NCBI RefSeq assembly: GCF_002514735.1
Contig: NZ_NBWU01000004.1
Coordinates: forward strand, 613,334-677,333
DNA from: Sediminicola luteus
Lineage (GTDB): Bacteria > Bacteroidota > Bacteroidia > Flavobacteriales > Flavobacteriaceae
DNA length: 64,000 nt
Direction: 5' to 3'
A program made the translations under genes and the position numbers. The notes beneath the pieces are model-generated. The model ran no database searches and was not told the origin of the DNA. It saw only the letters and a list, made by a program, of their open reading frames with translations. Below, piece after piece: positions 9,257-17,797 of this stretch (position 1 is the first letter of the stretch; each line of letters begins with the position of its first letter).

Positions 9257-9275
9257 GCCCGTACAAGATACGGGC
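9257..9275 (-). terminator. Intrinsic terminator inside the hydroxyproline gene run
   Basis: Read on the minus strand, GCCCGTA pairs with TACGGGC around a five-base loop, followed at once by TTTTTC and further T residues. It sits between the DapA-like gene and the dehydrogenase gene, so it may end or attenuate the first gene's transcript before the downstream pair. Confidence 0.75.
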
Positions 9276-9342
9276 ATATAAGTATATTATAAAAGGGTGA
9301 TCCCCCTCATTTTGGGTACTATTTGAACACAACTAAAAACCA

Positions 9343-10263
9343 TTAGTCGTTAATGCCTTTATAGGCGGGCAAAGTAGGTCTTGCAGCCACACCTTCGTCA
9401 ATGATCTTTTGAACTCGCTTGCGCTCGTCTCCAATCAATGGTAATCTAGGTGCACGCACGTGTTCGGTGCCGATTCCGGTAGCGACTTCGGCCATTTTAA
9501 TGTTTTGTACCAATTGCGGATTGATATCCAACTCCAACAAAGGCATAAACCAGCGATAGATGGCTATAGCCTCATCCATACGGCCCGCCTTACACAATTC
9601 ATAAATAGCTACGGTTTCGGCAGGGAAAGCACAAACCAAACCGGCTACCCAACCATCAGCTCCAATAGCCATGGTTTCTAAAGCCAAGGTATCTACCCCG
9701 CAAAAAACGGCGTAACGATCCCCAAAACGGGCCTTTAAACGGGTAATGTTGGTGGTATCGCGCGTAGATTCCTTAATCGCTTGAATGTTCTTGCATTCGG
9801 CCAATTCGGCAAACATATCCAAGGTAACCTCAATACCATAATCCACCGGATTATTATAGATCATAATGGGTAGTTCGGTACTATTGGCCACTTCTTTAAA
9901 ATAAGTTACGGTTTCATAATCGTTGGCCTTATAGCGCATAGGAGGCAACATCATAAGGCCACTGGCACCGTATTCGGCAGCTTTTTGGGCCAAATCAATG
10001 GCCCCTTTCGTAGTTTGTTCGGCTATGTTTAAGATTACGGGAATCTTTCCATCTACGATTTCCACGGTCTTCTCTACCAATGTTTTTTTCTCAGCATCGG
10101 TAAGGGTACTGGCCTCACCCAAGGTACCTCCAAGGATAATACCATGTACACCGGCTTCTACCTGAGCCCTTATATTTATCTCGAACATCTCAAGATCTAA
10201 GGCGTCATTTTCTGTGAATTTCGTGGTAACAGCGGGCATTACACCCTTCCAACATACTTGCAT
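9343..10263 (-). CDS. DapA-family aldolase, likely 1-pyrroline-4-hydroxy-2-carboxylate deaminase
   Basis: Class I aldolase barrel of the dihydrodipicolinate synthase / N-acetylneuraminate lyase family, 306 residues. The pyruvoyl-type binding motif GGTLGEASTLT and the tyrosine in PIMIYNNP are present; the Schiff-base lysine is in IQAIKESTRD. In hydroxyproline clusters this family deaminates pyrroline-4-hydroxy-2-carboxylate to 2-oxoglutarate semialdehyde, which the adjacent dehydrogenase then oxidises. The assignment is therefore from family plus context; DHDPS activity is less likely because of that context. It is the first gene of the minus-strand set and faces the AraC regulator at 10458. 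Confidence 0.87.
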   Translation of the reverse strand: MQVCWKGVMPAVTTKFTENDALDLEMFEINIRAQVEAGVHGIILGGTLGEASTLTDAEKKTLVEKTVEIVDGKIPVILNIAEQTTKGAIDLAQKAAEYGASGLMMLPPMRYKANDYETVTYFKEVANSTELPIMIYNNPVDYGIEVTLDMFAELAECKNIQAIKESTRDTTNITRLKARFGDRYAVFCGVDTLALETMAIGADGWVAGLVCAFPAETVAIYELCKAGRMDEAIAIYRWFMPLLELDINPQLVQNIKMAEVATGIGTEHVRAPRLPLIGDERKRVQKIIDEGVAARPTLPAYKGIND

Positions 10264-10288
10264 AGTAGTGAATTATTGTGGTTTTGGG

Positions 10289-10296
10289 CAAAAGTA
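10289..10296 (-). promoter_or_regulatory. Bacteroidota -7 promoter element for the hydroxyproline genes
   Basis: On the minus strand the sequence reads TACTTTTG, a match to TAnnTTTG, 26 bases before the start codon of the DapA-like gene. No clear TTTG -33 box is seen at the expected distance, which would fit a promoter needing an activator such as the divergent AraC protein. Confidence 0.5.
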
Positions 10297-10457
10297 CAGC
10301 CCCAATACGGTTAGAAATGAATAGATCTTAGCTAAGGTTGTGCGTATTTTATCATTAATACATTATCGATTACACTATTTATGCAAACATTCGCATATAT
10401 TAGCAATAAAATTACCTTAACCAACGAATAAAGGGATAAATAATCACTATTAAGTTG

Positions 10458-11327
10458 ATGCCGGGCATGAAAAAAGTCTATCCATTTAAAATACCCAAAT
10501 CGTTACATGAGAGTTTGATCGTACAAATCGATCGGGCCACCGTTCTATACGATAAGCTACACCAACATGAAGAGGTCCAGATTACCTATGTGGTTTCTGG
10601 CAATGGTAAACTTTTTGTGGCGGATAGTATCCACAATTTTGGTCCGGGTGATTTATTTGTAATACCCAGTAACTCGCCCCATCTGTTTCAAAACAATATA
10701 GAAGAAGGTATAGAAGCCCATATGATTTCCTTATTTTTCTCAGGAAACACCGTGGTTAAGGCTTTTGCCCATTTTCCCGAATTGGGTAATATCCGAAGTT
10801 TTCTTCACGAATTGGGGGCCGGTATGAAATTGAGTCCTTGTCCCGAAAACTTGGCCGAACAAATGCAAGAATTTCCCAGTCTGGTGCCCTTTCGCAAGTT
10901 TACACGTTTTCTTTCTTTGCTTGATCGTTTGACCCGGGTTTCAAAAGTACCCCTCACCGGATTCGTATACCCGAAGGAAATCTCCCATAATGAAGGGCAA
11001 CGTATGCGGGCTATTTTTGAATATGTAACCAACAATTTCCAAAAAGAGATCAGCTTAAACGATATCGCCGACTTGGCCTATATGACCCCCAATGCCTTTT
11101 GTCGGTTCTTTAAACAGCGTACCAACAAAACCTTTTTCCAATTCTTGATAGAACTGCGTATAGAGCATGCCTGCCAGTTATTGGCTCAAGGACACGATGT
11201 ACCCATTGGGGAAATAGCCTATAAATCGGGCTTTAGATCTATTTCGAACTTTAATCGGAAGTTTAAGGAGCTCAAAGGAATGGCCCCTAGTAAATACTAC
11301 CGTAGTATGGAGGTGGGCACCTTCTAA
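10458..11327 (+). CDS. AraC-family regulator with cupin sensor, probable hydroxyproline regulator
   Basis: A 289-residue DNA-binding regulator. The N-terminal half is a cupin effector-binding fold (HQHEEVQITYVVSGNGKLFV, then FGPGDLFVIPSNSPHLF). The C-terminal 100 residues carry the two AraC helix-turn-helix units (EISLNDIADLAYMTPNAFCR and IGEIAYKSGFRSISNFNR with FKELKGMAPSKYYR). It is transcribed away from the hydroxyproline genes, the usual arrangement for a pathway regulator, so it likely senses a pathway compound; that is inference. A TTG at 10455 just upstream and an ATG at 10467 are alternative starts. Confidence 0.9.
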   Translation: MPGMKKVYPFKIPKSLHESLIVQIDRATVLYDKLHQHEEVQITYVVSGNGKLFVADSIHNFGPGDLFVIPSNSPHLFQNNIEEGIEAHMISLFFSGNTVVKAFAHFPELGNIRSFLHELGAGMKLSPCPENLAEQMQEFPSLVPFRKFTRFLSLLDRLTRVSKVPLTGFVYPKEISHNEGQRMRAIFEYVTNNFQKEISLNDIADLAYMTPNAFCRFFKQRTNKTFFQFLIELRIEHACQLLAQGHDVPIGEIAYKSGFRSISNFNRKFKELKGMAPSKYYRSMEVGTF

Positions 11328-11347
11328 TATCTTTATCTAGATTTCGT

Positions 11348-11355
11348 TACATTTG
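11348..11355 (+). promoter_or_regulatory. Bacteroidota -7 promoter element for the M28 peptidase
   Basis: TACATTTG matches TAnnTTTG and lies 25 bases upstream of the ATG at 11381. A convincing -33 box is not obvious. Confidence 0.45.
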
Positions 11356-11380
11356 GCACACAACTTTTAAAACACGACCT

Positions 11381-12940
11381 ATGAAGCAGTTGTCATGGCT
11401 TTGTATGGGCCTACTATGGGCCTGTAATCCTTCCCAAAAAACCATTAGTGAGGCTACCAAACCGGTAACACAACATGCCGACCCCAAAGTATGGGCCCAA
11501 ACGATTACCGAGGCCGAACTAAAGACCCATTTATATGTATACGCCTCTGATGAATTCGAAGGTAGGGAAACCGGGCAACCTGGACAAAAGAAGGCGGTCG
11601 ATTATATTGTAGAAGCCTATAAAAAAATAGGAATTCAACCCCTACAGCCCAATAACTACATTCAAAAAGTACCTCTTGAGGAAGCCTATCTACCCCAAGG
11701 AAAAATTACCTTTTCGGGAAAAACCTTCGACATAGGCAATGGATTTGTTGGTTTTGATGCCTTGCAAGCTAGCTTTGACCAATTGGTTTATGTAGGCTAT
11801 GGAATCGATGACGACCAATACACCAACTACGAAGAATTGGACGTGGCCGGAAAGATCGTTTTAATAAAAGCTGGGGAACCTCAAGACGAACAGGGTAATT
11901 ACATTCTTAGTGGGACCAAGGAAAAAACCAAATGGAGTAACCCTTCCGAATCTATTGGCATGCGAGTTGAAAATGCCGCTAAACATGGGGCTAAGGCCGT
12001 ATTTTTGGTAGATGGTAAAAATTACCCCAGGTTTAAAAACCGCTTCGATTATTACAAAAGAAAAGGCGGCGGTCAAATGGATTTGAAATCGGCCGGAAAT
12101 GACGGACCGGCAACCTTTTACATCAGTGCCGAAATGGCCAAAGCGTTGTATGTCGATTATGAGCAATCAGATGCCTCTAAAATTCTAAATCAAAACATAG
12201 AATTCGATGTAAAAAGCAGCAATAAGGATATTGACTCTGAGAATGTGGCTGCGCTAATCAAAGGCAGCGAAAAACCTAATGAGTATATTATAATCTCTTC
12301 GCATTTAGACCATATTGGTAAAACAGCCGACGGACAGATCAACAATGGTGCCGACGACGATGGCTCGGGTACCGTAGCCTTATTAGAGATAGCCGAGGCC
12401 TTTAAAAAAGCAAAAGATCAAGGCCAAGGCCCAAAACGTTCTATTATCTTTCTGCATGTTACCGGAGAGGAAAAGGGATTATTAGGGTCTAGGTATTATA
12501 CAGACGTAGAACCTTTGGTACCGTTATCTGAAACTGTTGCCAATTTAAATATTGACATGATCGGTAGGATCGACCCTAAATATAAAGGCGATCGAAACTA
12601 CCTGTATTTGATCGGATCCGACAAGTTGAGTACCGAGCTACATGAGCTGTCTGAGGCGGTGAACAAAGAGTTTTGCCAGATTGAATTCGATTATACCTAT
12701 AACGACGAGAACGACCCCAATCGTTTTTATTACCGATCGGATCATTACAACTTTGCCAAGAACAATATTCCGATCATCTTTTATTTTAACGGTACCCATG
12801 CCGATTACCATGCCCCATCTGACACTGCTGATAAGATCAATTATGATCTTTTGGAAAATAGAACACGCCTAATTTTTCATACGGCTTGGGAAATTGCGGA
12901 GCGTGAGAACCGATTGGTAGTAGATAAGGCCTCTAAATAA
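11381..12940 (+). CDS. M28-family zinc metallopeptidase, exported lipoprotein
   Basis: Probable aminopeptidase outside the cytoplasm. The N-terminus is a lipoprotein signal (SWLCMGLLWAC, lipidated Cys at about 15). The catalytic domain shows the two-zinc ligand set of M28: His in ISSHLDHIG, Asp in NNGADDDGSG, Glu-Glu in HVTGEEKGLLGS, Asp in NLNIDMIGR and His in NGTHADYHAPSDT. A protease-associated-like insertion occupies roughly residues 130-280. The 519-residue length fits PA-containing M28 enzymes. It stands alone, with a perfect palindromic terminator 20 bases after the stop. Confidence 0.92.
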   Translation: MKQLSWLCMGLLWACNPSQKTISEATKPVTQHADPKVWAQTITEAELKTHLYVYASDEFEGRETGQPGQKKAVDYIVEAYKKIGIQPLQPNNYIQKVPLEEAYLPQGKITFSGKTFDIGNGFVGFDALQASFDQLVYVGYGIDDDQYTNYEELDVAGKIVLIKAGEPQDEQGNYILSGTKEKTKWSNPSESIGMRVENAAKHGAKAVFLVDGKNYPRFKNRFDYYKRKGGGQMDLKSAGNDGPATFYISAEMAKALYVDYEQSDASKILNQNIEFDVKSSNKDIDSENVAALIKGSEKPNEYIIISSHLDHIGKTADGQINNGADDDGSGTVALLEIAEAFKKAKDQGQGPKRSIIFLHVTGEEKGLLGSRYYTDVEPLVPLSETVANLNIDMIGRIDPKYKGDRNYLYLIGSDKLSTELHELSEAVNKEFCQIEFDYTYNDENDPNRFYYRSDHYNFAKNNIPIIFYFNGTHADYHAPSDTADKINYDLLENRTRLIFHTAWEIAERENRLVVDKASK

Positions 12941-12960
12941 GAACGAATGGATCCTAACTA

Positions 12961-12990
12961 AAAAAGCCTCCGAAATTTCGGAGGCTTTTT
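12961..12990. terminator. Perfect palindromic bidirectional terminator
   Basis: A 30-base perfect palindrome: five A, then GCCTCCGAAA paired with TTTCGGAGGC, then T residues. The A and T runs make it work in both directions, ending the peptidase transcript on the plus strand and the tRNA-His transcript on the minus strand. Confidence 0.92.
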
Positions 12991-12995
12991 TTATG

Positions 12996-13070
12996 GGTGA
13001 AAGACCGGGTTCGAACCGGCGACCTCTGGAACCACAATCCAGCGCTCTAACCAGCTGAGCTACAATCACC
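12996..13070 (-). tRNA. tRNA-His (anticodon GTG)
   Basis: On the minus strand a full cloverleaf is readable: D-arm GCTC/GAGC, anticodon stem CTGGA/TCCAG closing the loop TTGTGGT (anticodon GTG), T-arm GCCGG TTCGAAC CCGGT, and the extra 5' G (G-1) opposite discriminator C typical of tRNA-His. The acceptor stem GTGATTG against CTTTCAC shows two T-T mismatches at positions 5-68 and 6-67. No CCA is encoded. The palindromic terminator follows directly. Confidence 0.93.
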
Positions 13071-13339
13071 ATTTGTAAGCGGATGCAAATGTAATCGTTT
13101 TTCTTGAATCCTTCAAATATTTAAAGCCCCTTATCCACAAAAAAAATCTAGGTCTTAATAATCAAATAATTATAGGGTACAAAAGCCTGTGCTATTACCT
13201 CTAAATACACATCATAAAAATATGTATTTTCAGTTTTTCGACGAAAAGTAAGTTTTTTCTTATTGTTTTTATACTAATTAGTCTGTTATTGTGTTATGAA
13301 AAATATAGCGCCATTCTATACGGCGTATAATATCATAGC

Positions 13340-15412
13340 ATGCATCAATTTAAAAAAAGAAGTATTGTTTCCATAGCCTGGGTAATCCTATTCGTAAATG
13401 TGGGATTTACCCAGCCACCCCATTTCGAACATGTAATGGACAGTCTGCGGACCGCTATTCATAAGTTTCAATCGCAACCCGATTTTATTCCGGTTGACAC
13501 CACATATATCAATCTAATAAACGAAATAGCATATCAATACAGATTTACACAACCCGATAGTATGCTATATTTTGCCAAAAGGGCCTTAGGGTATAGCCAA
13601 AGGGCTCGATTCAAAAAGGGCGAGGCTTTCGCTATTGGATCAATAGCGGAATATAAGGCCAGAAGGGGAATGCAAGAAGCGGCAAGCGACTTTAGACGTT
13701 CTATGGCACTTTATAAGGAACTAGGCGATGAATTTTCGTATTGGGCAGTGGCCAACCTATCCGCCTTACATTATTCAAATATTGGAGAACCATCCAAGGC
13801 ATTGGACATATATCTCTCATATTTAGATTATGCCAATAAAACCGAAGACTACCTAGGCCAGTCTATCGCCTTATCCAATATTTCCCTTTTATATGGAGGT
13901 ATTGAAGAGCATGCAACGGCACTAGAATACATTAATCGCTCTTTAAAAGCTAGTGAAAAACTTAATGATCCCATTAGCGAGGCCATCGTTTCAACAAATA
14001 AGGTAAGGTATTTAACGGGCTTAAAGCAATACAACGAAGCCCTTAAATTAATAAATCTGTCCATTGCCGTTTTTGAGAAAGAACGTTTTACCGAATGGCT
14101 TTCTGAGAGTTACGGAGCCAAGGCAACCATTTACCTCGAAAAAGAAAAATATAAATGGGCGATTCACTGGTTTCATCAAGCCGCGGCCTTATATGATGAT
14201 AAGCCAGGGGATGTACAAGGCCTTTCATTAATCCATTTAGGGCTAGCCAAGGCTTATATACAACTTAATTCATTTGAAAAGGCCAATGAATCTGCTTTAA
14301 AAGCACATGAATTGGTTTCCAAATCCAATTTAACGCAAATGAAAATTTCATTGGCGAAAATAATGCATACCATACATAAACGTAATGAAAACTATGAACA
14401 AGCCCTAGCTTCACATGAACTTATGGCCAATCTTCAAGATTCGATAAGCTCAGATGAAAACAGGAATAGCCTTTTAATGCAGCAGACCAAATTAGACTAC
14501 GAAAAACAAAAAGAATTGGCATTGGCCCAAAAAGAAAAAGATTTGGCCAAGCAGCGTTACATCAATTACGCTACGATCGGTTTAGGTTTAGTCTTACTAA
14601 TTGTCTTATTGGTATATCGCCGAGGTACCAACATTCAAGAAAAATTAATAGAAGAATTAAGTGCCAAAACGGTAAGGCTACAAGAAAACGAAGCCGAATT
14701 GCGCCATACCAACCAAACTAAGGATAAACTATTTTCAATAATAGGGCATGATCTACGAAGCCCTATTGCCGCATTACAAGATCTTTTAAAGCTTTTTAAA
14801 GAAGGGGATATAGAACAAGGGGAACTCATGAACTTTATCCCAAAACTCAGAAAAGATGTAGACCATATCTGGTTTACCTTAAACAACCTGCTCAGTTGGA
14901 GCCGATCCCAAATGAAAGGCTACAGGGCAAACCCCAAAGAAATCAATTTGAACGAGATAGCTACCGAAAATATCAATTTCCTATCTGAAGTAGCCGAAAA
15001 CAAAAAAATACACTTAATCAATCAAATTCCTGAGTCTACTCATGCCTGGGCTGATGAAAACCAAATCAGTGTCGTTTTTAGGAACCTTTTGAGCAATGCC
15101 CTAAAATTCACCAACGAGAAGGGCAGTATAATTATTGGAATTGAAGATGTTAGCGATGCCTGGCAAATTCGTGTAAAAGATACCGGAATTGGTATGGATG
15201 AAGATACCCAAGAGAAAATATTCAATAAAGATAGTACCATAACCACCTACGGTACCAACAATGAAAAAGGTACAGGGCTTGGGCTTTCCCTATGTCAAGA
15301 AATGGTAACGAAAAACCATGGCGCTATATGGGTAAACAGTAGCCCCGGACAGGGAAGCACCTTCTATTTTACACTGCCAAAAGACGAGCATATTCTTAAG
15401 AAAGCAAGCTGA
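13340..15412 (+). CDS. TPR-containing sensor histidine kinase, copy 1 of 3
   Basis: A 690-residue signalling protein: signal peptide (VSIAWVILFVNVGFTQ), a periplasmic region of tetratricopeptide repeats (about residues 60-380), a short coiled coil, one membrane helix near 407-425 (YATIGLGLVLLIVLLVY), a second coiled coil, then a cytoplasmic kinase. Kinase motifs: H-box SIIGHDLRSPIAAL (His near 470), N-box VFRNLLSNALKF, G1 DTGIGMD, G2 GTGLGLSL. It is the first of three tandem paralogs. No receiver domain or response regulator is encoded here or next to it, so the partner is unknown. Confidence 0.93.
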   Translation: MHQFKKRSIVSIAWVILFVNVGFTQPPHFEHVMDSLRTAIHKFQSQPDFIPVDTTYINLINEIAYQYRFTQPDSMLYFAKRALGYSQRARFKKGEAFAIGSIAEYKARRGMQEAASDFRRSMALYKELGDEFSYWAVANLSALHYSNIGEPSKALDIYLSYLDYANKTEDYLGQSIALSNISLLYGGIEEHATALEYINRSLKASEKLNDPISEAIVSTNKVRYLTGLKQYNEALKLINLSIAVFEKERFTEWLSESYGAKATIYLEKEKYKWAIHWFHQAAALYDDKPGDVQGLSLIHLGLAKAYIQLNSFEKANESALKAHELVSKSNLTQMKISLAKIMHTIHKRNENYEQALASHELMANLQDSISSDENRNSLLMQQTKLDYEKQKELALAQKEKDLAKQRYINYATIGLGLVLLIVLLVYRRGTNIQEKLIEELSAKTVRLQENEAELRHTNQTKDKLFSIIGHDLRSPIAALQDLLKLFKEGDIEQGELMNFIPKLRKDVDHIWFTLNNLLSWSRSQMKGYRANPKEINLNEIATENINFLSEVAENKKIHLINQIPESTHAWADENQISVVFRNLLSNALKFTNEKGSIIIGIEDVSDAWQIRVKDTGIGMDEDTQEKIFNKDSTITTYGTNNEKGTGLGLSLCQEMVTKNHGAIWVNSSPGQGSTFYFTLPKDEHILKKAS

Positions 15413-15525
15413 TTTAGAAACTGAATTTACTAGTTAAGCCCCTACAAGCTAATGGTTTTCATGCTAGGGGTTATAATAATTGAGTCAAAAATAAGTTATA
15501 TAAGGGTAACCTATGCCTACAACCC

Positions 15526-17607
15526 TTGAGTCCCAAAATTGAAACCTACATTCCAAAGGTCATTTTCTATAGCATCCTTTGCTTGTTAAGCTTAGGGTTC
15601 GGAAACCAACTTTTGGCCCAAGATCTTTCTAAAATAGATAGTCTTAGGCAACAGTTGGCCCATATGGAGAAACATACAGGTTTTTCCGCAAATGACACCA
15701 CCTATCTACTGACCCTGAACCGATTGGCCGGAAGCCTACGTTATTTTGACCATGAAGAGTTTCGACTGGTAATTGATAAAAGTATACAGCTAAACGAAAA
15801 GCACAACTATACCAAGGGCCTAATGTACGCTTTTACTCATTTGGCCGATTACTATGCCGATGAGGGCGATCCTCGGGCCATGGGCAATTATATGCGCGCC
15901 GCAGAGCTTTGCCAAAATGAACGTGATACGGAACACCTTATTGACATCCAAAACCTTATGGCCACTGAGTATAGCAACAAAGGCCAATACGACAAGGCCA
16001 TGGATTACTACTTAAAAAACCAAGAACTCTGCATTAATTCCGATGACATAGGCAGACAATCGATCAACCAAGGTAATATGGCCTTGGTTTACTGCGACCT
16101 TAAAGATTACAAAAGGGGTATTGATCTGCTCACTAAGGCCATTGCATTGAGCAGTGGTAACAAAGACCCCTACGGAGAAGCGGTTTACTTGGCCAACCGT
16201 GCTTGGGCCTATGCCGAAATCGATACCTTTAAAAAAGCCCTTTTAGACATTAACCTGGCGCTGGAATATTTCGAACAACGGAAACTCATGGATTGGGTGG
16301 CTTATGCCTATGCCGTAAAAGGCCAGATTTATGTGGGCATGGAAAAACACAGTTGGGCCTTGCATTGGCTTAAACAGTCAGAGGCCCAATACGCCAAAAT
16401 TAACGATAAACGCGCCGAACTTGGGGCGTATAATACCATGGCCCAAGCCTATTTGGGATTGGGCGAATTGGATATGGCCAATACCTATGGCGACCGATCG
16501 TATCAAATGGCCCTTAATCTTGACTATGCCTCAGGTATTCTCCAGGCCTCAAAGACCATGGCCAAAATTAAAAGGGAAACTGGCGATTTTGAATCAGCTT
16601 TAGACTATCATTTATTGATGACCAAGATTTCTGATTCACTTTCCAATTTTGAGAACCGTAATATGTTATTGGTCGAGAAAACCAAAATGAACCGGGATCG
16701 GGAAAAGGAAGAGGCCCTTTTGGAAAAAGAGCATGCCTTGGCCCGACAAAAATACATCAACTATGCCATTTTAGCCCTAGGTCTGGTGCTTTTGGTTATT
16801 CTTTGGATGTATCGCAAAGGGGTAAGTGACCAAGGTAAGTTGATAAAAAAACTCAATAAAAAAACCCGGGAACTTAAACGGAATGAAGAAGAGTTAATGA
16901 CCATTAACAGCACTAAGGATAAATTATTCTCCATAATCGGTCACGATTTAAGAAGTCCGATCGCGGCACTACAAGATTTACTGAAATTGTTTAAAGAAGG
17001 TGATATCCCTGAAAAAGATCTATTGGACTATATCCCCAAACTACATAAAGATGTAGACCACATCTGGTTTACCTTAAACAACCTATTATCTTGGAGCCGT
17101 AGCCAAATGAACGGGGCCACTACCAGTCCAAAAGAAATTGATTTGGGTGAATTAGCCTCTGAAAATATCAATTTCTTATCGGAAATAGCCGAAAACAAGG
17201 AGATTGGTTTTGTGAATCAGCTCCCCAAAGATACCATGGCCTGGGCCGATGCCGATCATATTAATGTCGTATTCAGAAACCTTTTTAGCAATGCCCTTAA
17301 GTTTACCAAGGCTGGAGGTACGATAACGGCAGGTATCGAGTCTTTTGAAAACTATTGGAAGATTTCGGTTGCCGATACCGGTGTGGGCATGGATGAAGCT
17401 ACCCAAGAAAAAATCTTCCAGAAAGAACATACCTATACGACCTATGGTACCAACAATGAAAAAGGTACCGGTTTAGGGCTCTCATTGTGTAAAGACATGA
17501 TCCAGAAAAACAAGGGTTCTATTTGGGTAGAAAGTGAAATTGGTGTGGGTAGTACCTTCTATTTTATGGTCCCAAAAAGTAGGATGCAACTTCAAAAAGC
17601 CATCTAA
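15526..17607 (+). CDS. TPR-containing sensor histidine kinase, copy 2 of 3
   Basis: A 693-residue paralog of its two neighbours with the same order: signal peptide (FYSILCLLSLGFGNQLLA), TPR region, membrane helix near residue 410-428 (YAILALGLVLLVILWMY), H-box SIIGHDLRSPIAAL, N-box VFRNLFSNALKF, G1 DTGVGMD, G2 GTGLGLSL. The start appears to be the TTG at 15526, because the only nearby upstream ATG (15513) is out of frame and closes after nine codons; the next in-frame ATG would remove the signal peptide. It is 113 bases from copy 1 and 190 bases from copy 3. Confidence 0.91.
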   Translation: MSPKIETYIPKVIFYSILCLLSLGFGNQLLAQDLSKIDSLRQQLAHMEKHTGFSANDTTYLLTLNRLAGSLRYFDHEEFRLVIDKSIQLNEKHNYTKGLMYAFTHLADYYADEGDPRAMGNYMRAAELCQNERDTEHLIDIQNLMATEYSNKGQYDKAMDYYLKNQELCINSDDIGRQSINQGNMALVYCDLKDYKRGIDLLTKAIALSSGNKDPYGEAVYLANRAWAYAEIDTFKKALLDINLALEYFEQRKLMDWVAYAYAVKGQIYVGMEKHSWALHWLKQSEAQYAKINDKRAELGAYNTMAQAYLGLGELDMANTYGDRSYQMALNLDYASGILQASKTMAKIKRETGDFESALDYHLLMTKISDSLSNFENRNMLLVEKTKMNRDREKEEALLEKEHALARQKYINYAILALGLVLLVILWMYRKGVSDQGKLIKKLNKKTRELKRNEEELMTINSTKDKLFSIIGHDLRSPIAALQDLLKLFKEGDIPEKDLLDYIPKLHKDVDHIWFTLNNLLSWSRSQMNGATTSPKEIDLGELASENINFLSEIAENKEIGFVNQLPKDTMAWADADHINVVFRNLFSNALKFTKAGGTITAGIESFENYWKISVADTGVGMDEATQEKIFQKEHTYTTYGTNNEKGTGLGLSLCKDMIQKNKGSIWVESEIGVGSTFYFMVPKSRMQLQKAI

Positions 17608-17797
17608 GGGCTGTTTTAACCCCTACTTACAATTAGCTACCGGATATTCCCACCCAAAGTTTCTAGGGTGCACAGTTTTTTTTATCTTGCAGCCGTTCCT
17701 CCGTACCAAAAGCCGAAAATGGCTTTGTAAACGATTTACGCCATAGCGCAAGGCCAAATACCAGTTAGGCTAATGCGCCATTATTAAGGAACCTTGC

